Source of the DNA: an uncultured Candidatus Midichloriaceae bacterium
GTDB taxonomy: Bacteria; Pseudomonadota; Alphaproteobacteria; Rickettsiales; Midichloriaceae
Length of the DNA stretch: 7,403 nucleotides
Direction of reading: 5' to 3'
Assembly (NCBI GenBank): GCA_905479795.1
Contig: CAJQNX010000054.1
Span: 1 to 7,403 of the forward strand
The stretch's first letter is position 1. Each line of letters opens with the position of its first letter. The notes beneath the pieces are model-generated. The model was given only the letters and a program-made list of their open reading frames with translations. It was not told where the DNA came from and made no database searches. The position numbers were made by a program, and so were the translations under genes. Positions 7,105 through 7,403 of the stretch are shown piece by piece.

Positions 7105-7403
7105 AATATAAAAATATTAGAAATGGATGAATTATATACATACATTAAAGAAAATAAAACAAGAGTATGGGCTGCTGTTAATAGGAACAGATTCAAAGCT
7201 ACTGCAATTAAAGTAGGAGATGGCAGGAAGAAAAACTATATTGAAATGGCCATTGAATTAGAAGAGAAATATGAAGCATATTGTCATTATAAAAAGCAAA
7301 GGTTCACTTAAGAACAAAATCGTACACTTGTTTAGTTGAAAGCTTCAATTCATATTTGCAGGGTATGTTAGCCAGACTAAATCGTAAAACTAAGAGGTTT
7401 AGC
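7105..7403 (+). pseudogene. IS1-family (InsB-type) transposase remnant, truncated and frameshifted
   Basis: A decayed transposase read in two frames. The first frame, open from 7105 after a TAG, gives ILEMDELYTYI followed by TRVWAAVNRNRFKATAIKVGDGRKKNY, matching the IS1 InsB region around the first catalytic Asp (EMDE; Asp codon 7126-7128). It stops at 7311 after a 62-residue ORF from the ATG at 7123. The second frame, open from 7293, gives KVHLRTKSYTCLVESFNSYL then LARLNRKTKRFS; this aligns with E. coli InsB HVISKRYTQRIERHN through LARLGRKS and carries the catalytic Glu (7338-7340). The frames join at the A-run 7291-7295, consistent with loss of one A. The expected TDG-type motif with the second Asp is absent: Glu (7264-7266) sits there, and the interval is about nine residues shorter than in E. 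coli InsB. The 5' zinc-finger part and left inverted repeat are missing, and the 3' end lies outside the window. Not functional. Confidence 0.85.

Noticed and set aside
7123..7311. Independent small protein gene of 62 residues, possibly novel
   Set aside because: Its frame is open upstream of the ATG with transposase-like residues (ILEMDE), and the next frame continues the same IS1 InsB domain, so it is a fragment of a broken transposase.
7304..7402. Minus-strand partial reading frame entering from the right edge and stopping at 7304-7306
   Set aside because: The plus-strand reading of the same bases matches the IS1 transposase C-terminal domain; the minus-strand reading shows no recognisable pattern.
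1..7403. CRISPR array, tRNA or rRNA genes, riboswitch, toxin-antitoxin pair or defence island
   Set aside because: No spaced direct repeats, cloverleaf-like sequence or long structured leader was found; almost every base lies in a recognised housekeeping gene or the IS remnant.

Overview
The window is a gene-dense, very A/T-rich stretch of bacterial chromosome. It carries conserved housekeeping genes and ends in a decayed insertion sequence. The family-4-like uracil-DNA glycosylase (no KCRPP cysteine, FWRPP instead), the NuoH sequence, the strong A/T bias and the sparse Shine-Dalgarno signals all point to a reduced-genome, probably host-associated alphaproteobacterium of Rickettsiales/Holosporales type. 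This placement is an inference from gene content and style. The presence of lpxK implies that the cell makes lipid A, which argues against Anaplasma-, Wolbachia- or Orientia-like lineages that lack it.

Layout. A uracil-DNA glycosylase gene (56-808) runs on the minus strand. An 82-bp divergent intergenic region (809-890) separates it from a plus-strand run that covers the rest of the window: rpmH (891-1031, ribosomal protein L34), rnpA (RNase P protein), yidD, yidC (membrane insertase), mnmA (tRNA 2-thiouridylase), lpxK (lipid A 4'-kinase), nuoH (complex I membrane subunit) and a YrdC/TsaC-type tRNA t6A synthesis gene. From rpmH to lpxK the genes are separated by at most 23 bp, overlap, or abut, so they are probably co-transcribed and translationally coupled. 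A 41-bp gap precedes nuoH, and tsaC starts 3 bp after nuoH.

Functionally, rpmH-rnpA-yidD-yidC is the classic conserved cluster for ribosome assembly, tRNA 5' maturation and inner-membrane protein insertion. mnmA and tsaC add two tRNA anticodon-loop modifications. lpxK supplies the outer-membrane lipid A, and nuoH is a lone complex I gene away from its usual nuoG/nuoI neighbours.

The last ~300 bases (7105-7403) look like a small 62-residue ORF but are the remains of an IS1-family (InsB-type) transposase. Its 5' part is missing, the segment with the second catalytic Asp appears deleted, and a -1 frameshift at a short A-run splits it. The recognisable C-terminal part continues past the window edge. 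I found no CRISPR array, tRNA, rRNA, riboswitch, toxin-antitoxin or defence system, and nothing that looks like an undescribed biological system.
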